Shown piece by piece: positions 30,073-32,290 of a stretch of 32,290 bases of DNA. Every line of letters begins with the position of its first letter. Position 1 is the first letter of the stretch. The position numbers and the translations under genes were made by a program. The stretch is from assembly GCA_035299505.1 (NCBI GenBank), contig DATGWL010000052.1:1-32290 (forward strand). The letters run 5' to 3'. This DNA is from M3007 sp035299505 (GTDB lineage: Bacteria > Bacteroidota > Bacteroidia > Chitinophagales > Saprospiraceae). Under the pieces are notes generated by a model, which was given only the letters and a program-made list of their open reading frames with translations, had not been told where the DNA came from and made no database searches.

Positions 30073-31935
30073 ATGCATCAATCCCTATCTGAAGTACACA
30101 GCACGGTAAATACCGAAGTAAAAGGTTCTTTTTTTAAACGCCTTTTTGCTTTCCTGGGTCCGGCGTACCTGGTGAGTGTAGGCTATATGGATCCCGGCAA
30201 CTGGGCTACCGACCTGGCCGGGGGCAGTCGCTTTGGATATGCCCTGTTGTGGGTCCTGCTCATGTCGAACCTCATTGCATTATTGTTGCAGAGCATGTCG
30301 GCCAGGCTCGGGGTGGTAGCCCAGCGGGATTTGGCGCAGGCCAGCAGGGAGTTGTACCCCAAGCCCATCAACATCTTCAATTATATACTGGCCGAAATAG
30401 CCATCGCAGCCACTGATTTGGCTGAAGTGGTGGGTATGGCCATTGGTTTGCAGTTATTGTTTGGGTTGCCGCTTACCTGGGGTATAGCCATCAGTGTGCT
30501 GGATTCCTTCTTTTTGCTGTTTCTCATGCACCTGGGTATCCGCAAACTGGAGGCATTTATCCTGGGTTTGATTGTGATTATCGGCGGGGCTTTTGCCATA
30601 CAGATGTTTTTGGCCAAACCCGATCTGGGAGAAGTGGCCGGTGGTTTTGTACCCTCTATTCCCAATACTGAGGCCTTGTTTATCGCCATCGGGATCATTG
30701 GCGCTACCGTGATGCCGCACAACCTGTACCTGCATTCCGCCCTGGTGCAATCCCGCAAAGTGGCAAGAACTTTCGAGGGATTGAAAAAAGCCATCCGATA
30801 CAACATCATCGATTCCGCCATAGCCCTCAACCTGGCGCTGTTTGTCAACGCCGCCATTTTGATCCTGGCAGCGGCTGTTTTTCATAAAAATGGTTACAAC
30901 GGCGTTTCCGAAATCCAGGATGCCCACCGTTTGCTGGAACCCCTGCTGGGCAAAGGGTATGCGCCCGCCCTCTTTGCCATTGCCCTCATAGCAGCCGGAC
31001 AAAGCAGCACCGTAACCGGCACGCTGGCTGGCCAAATCGTGATGGAAGGCTATCTCGATCTGCGTATAGCGCCCTGGCTGCGCCGCATCATCACCCGTTT
31101 GCTGGCGGTGGTGCCGGCCATTATCGTAGTCAATACCATGGGCGAACACGCCACAGGCGATATGCTGGTGATGAGTCAGGTGATTTTGAGTATGCAACTT
31201 GGTTTTGCCATCATTCCGTTGTTGCATTATGTGAGCGATAAGCGCCGGATGGGGCAGTTTGCCATTGGTTTTTGGGCAAAACTGGGCGGCTGGCTGAGCG
31301 CGGCCATCATTGTGGCGCTCAATATCTGGCTGGTGGTACAAAAAGTGCTCGAATGGGCAGCAGAAGGTCACTGGGCAGTAGATTTTGTGGCCATTCCGGT
31401 GTTGATGTTGTCAATGGGTATTTTGGTGTATATCGTGGTAAAACCGCTTTTAGTCAAACACCAGCTACATGCGAAAACCTACCTGCCGCACGGCGCTTTC
31501 AAAGGCATTGCCGATTTGCAAAAGAAAGAATACACCCAAATTGCCATTGCGCTCGACTTTTCCTCCGCCGATCAGAAAACCGTGGAACACGCCTTGCATG
31601 TGGGGGGCAAAAACGCGCATTATCTGCTTTTCCATGCCGTGGAAACCGCCGGCGCCTGGGTACTGGGCAATGAAATCCATGACCAGGAAACACGTGCCGA
31701 TGCCTTGATTTTGGAACAATACGCCACGGCCCTCAGTGAAATGGGGTTTGCCTGCGAAGCATTCATTGGCTACGGTCCGGCCAAAAAGGCTATTCCACTG
31801 CTGGTGAAGGAAAAAAATGCAGATTTATTGGTGATGGGCGCCCATGGCCACAAAACCTTTAAAGACCTGATCTTTGGTACTACGGTTGGGGCGGTTAGGC
31901 ACGCGGTGGAGATTCCGGTGTTGATTGTGCGATAA
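30073..31935 (+). CDS. mntH: Nramp-type Mn2+/H+ transporter fused to a C-terminal universal-stress (UspA) domain
   Basis: The 620-residue product. Residues ~1-470 are an Nramp transporter with about eleven helices. TM1 carries YMDPGNWATDLAGGS (Asp40, Asn43) and TM6 has ATVMPHNLYLHS (Met214, His216). These are the metal-binding residues; the Met favours Mn2+/Fe2+. Residues ~485-620 form a UspA domain: YTQIAIALDFSSADQKTVEHA at its start and the nucleotide loop VMGAHGHKTFKDLIFGTTVG near the end, finishing EIPVLIVR. It imports manganese with protons across the inner membrane; the UspA part would face the cytoplasm and may sense ATP or stress. ATG 30,073 (MHQSLSEVHS) directly follows the repeat. 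Its upstream partner is the MntR-type regulator. Confidence 0.95.
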   Translation: MHQSLSEVHSTVNTEVKGSFFKRLFAFLGPAYLVSVGYMDPGNWATDLAGGSRFGYALLWVLLMSNLIALLLQSMSARLGVVAQRDLAQASRELYPKPINIFNYILAEIAIAATDLAEVVGMAIGLQLLFGLPLTWGIAISVLDSFFLLFLMHLGIRKLEAFILGLIVIIGGAFAIQMFLAKPDLGEVAGGFVPSIPNTEALFIAIGIIGATVMPHNLYLHSALVQSRKVARTFEGLKKAIRYNIIDSAIALNLALFVNAAILILAAAVFHKNGYNGVSEIQDAHRLLEPLLGKGYAPALFAIALIAAGQSSTVTGTLAGQIVMEGYLDLRIAPWLRRIITRLLAVVPAIIVVNTMGEHATGDMLVMSQVILSMQLGFAIIPLLHYVSDKRRMGQFAIGFWAKLGGWLSAAIIVALNIWLVVQKVLEWAAEGHWAVDFVAIPVLMLSMGILVYIVVKPLLVKHQLHAKTYLPHGAFKGIADLQKKEYTQIAIALDFSSADQKTVEHALHVGGKNAHYLLFHAVETAGAWVLGNEIHDQETRADALILEQYATALSEMGFACEAFIGYGPAKKAIPLLVKEKNADLLVMGAHGHKTFKDLIFGTTVGAVRHAVEIPVLIVR

Positions 31936-32182
31936 AAAATACCCCTCCGGGGGGACTCGGAAGGGCATATCTGGCATTAATGGGTTGGCTCTGGTTATTC
32001 AGGGTGCTCCTCAGGCAGGGGCCGGCAACGGATGATTTTGAAATGAATGCCGGGTAGCGTTGGAATGTGAACAGATGTTGCGGGTTTTTTCGCACAGATT
32101 TCACACAAATTGGTTACACAGATTTTACACAGATTTTTTCCGCAGAGTCGCCTGGCAGGGCATAGCAGTAAGAAAGGGTAGC
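31936..32182. other. intergenic region with a short CACAGATTTT tandem repeat
   Basis: No gene seen. Just after the mntH stop there is a weak CCCC/GGGG hairpin (~31,944-31,956). At ~32,093-32,138 there are imperfect units CACAGATTT, CACACAAATT, TACACAGATTTT, TACACAGATTTT (period near 11), another intergenic repeat family without a clear inverse arm. The rest (31,960-32,090) shows nothing recognisable. Confidence 0.6.
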
Positions 32183-32290
32183 TTATTTCAACCTGAGGAA
32201 GGGCCGTTCTATCAGCACCCAGCTGATGCGGGCCAGCAGATAGGTGCCGGCAAAGGCCAGGATGATGTACGCACTCTGGGCAAATACCGG
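32183..32290 (-). CDS. C-terminal end of an acyltransferase-3-like membrane protein (partial)
   Basis: A frame enters from the right edge and ends in TAA at 32,183-32,185. The 35 visible residues are one hydrophobic helix (AYIILAFAGTYLLARISWVL) followed by IERPFLRLK. This helix plus I-E-(R/K)-P-F ending is typical of the last transmembrane segment of acyltransferase-3 (OafA/NodX-type) proteins, which acylate surface sugars. Most of the gene is outside the window, so the family call rests on this tail alone. Confidence 0.65.
   Translation of the reverse strand, partial: PVFAQSAYIILAFAGTYLLARISWVLIERPFLRLK

Noticed and set aside
30454..31371. 305-codon open frame on the minus strand
   Set aside because: Antisense to the Nramp domain; Gln/His-rich composition typical of a shadow frame.

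Overview
The window looks like a Bacteroidota chromosome segment, probably Saprospiria-like; that placement is an inference. The supporting evidence is a secreted protein with a type IX secretion (T9SS) sorting domain, a DUF3078 outer-membrane protein, a very large beta-rich outer-membrane protein, promoters of the TTG-N16/17-TAnnTTTG type in place of sigma70 boxes, and few Shine-Dalgarno sequences. Base composition is near 50% GC. Nothing indicates a prophage, plasmid or CRISPR array.

Layout, left to right. 1-2.7 kb: a cut-off alpha/beta hydrolase with kptA upstream of it (minus strand), two hypothetical genes and queD. 2.7-6.3 kb: a ~1200-residue outer-membrane protein. 6.3-9.8 kb: psuG (minus), tRNA-Asn with its promoter and terminator, a PfkB-family sugar kinase and a flippase-like membrane protein. 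10-14 kb: a secreted TPR protein, a DUF1801 protein and pheS. 14-20.6 kb, all minus: DUF3078 protein, DUF1800 protein, acyl-CoA synthetase and a GT39-type glycosyltransferase. 20.8-26 kb: a secreted GH2 beta-mannosidase (minus) and a T9SS-sorted protein (plus). 26.1-27.2 kb: a low-molecular-weight tyrosine phosphatase and a small secreted protein. 27.3-32 kb: an ABC1/AarF kinase (minus), a DtxR/MntR-type regulator followed by an Nramp-UspA fusion (a manganese module), and the 3' end of an acyltransferase.

The protein-coding content is mostly housekeeping. The striking part is the DNA between genes. Nearly every gap is filled by imperfect tandem repeats with a 7-, 8- or 9-nt unit. Many are followed by their own reverse complement, so they could fold into long hairpins. 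At least eight sequence families share this architecture. They run up to, and sometimes into, stop and start codons. Separate from them are a perfect odd-length palindrome present twice (once in frame inside the glycosyltransferase), a 165-bp element with 20-bp perfect terminal inverted repeats, and a repeat block with interlocking inverted repeats. In two places a repeat supplies the -33 part of a promoter whose -7 box ends 4 nt before the ATG, predicting nearly leaderless mRNAs.
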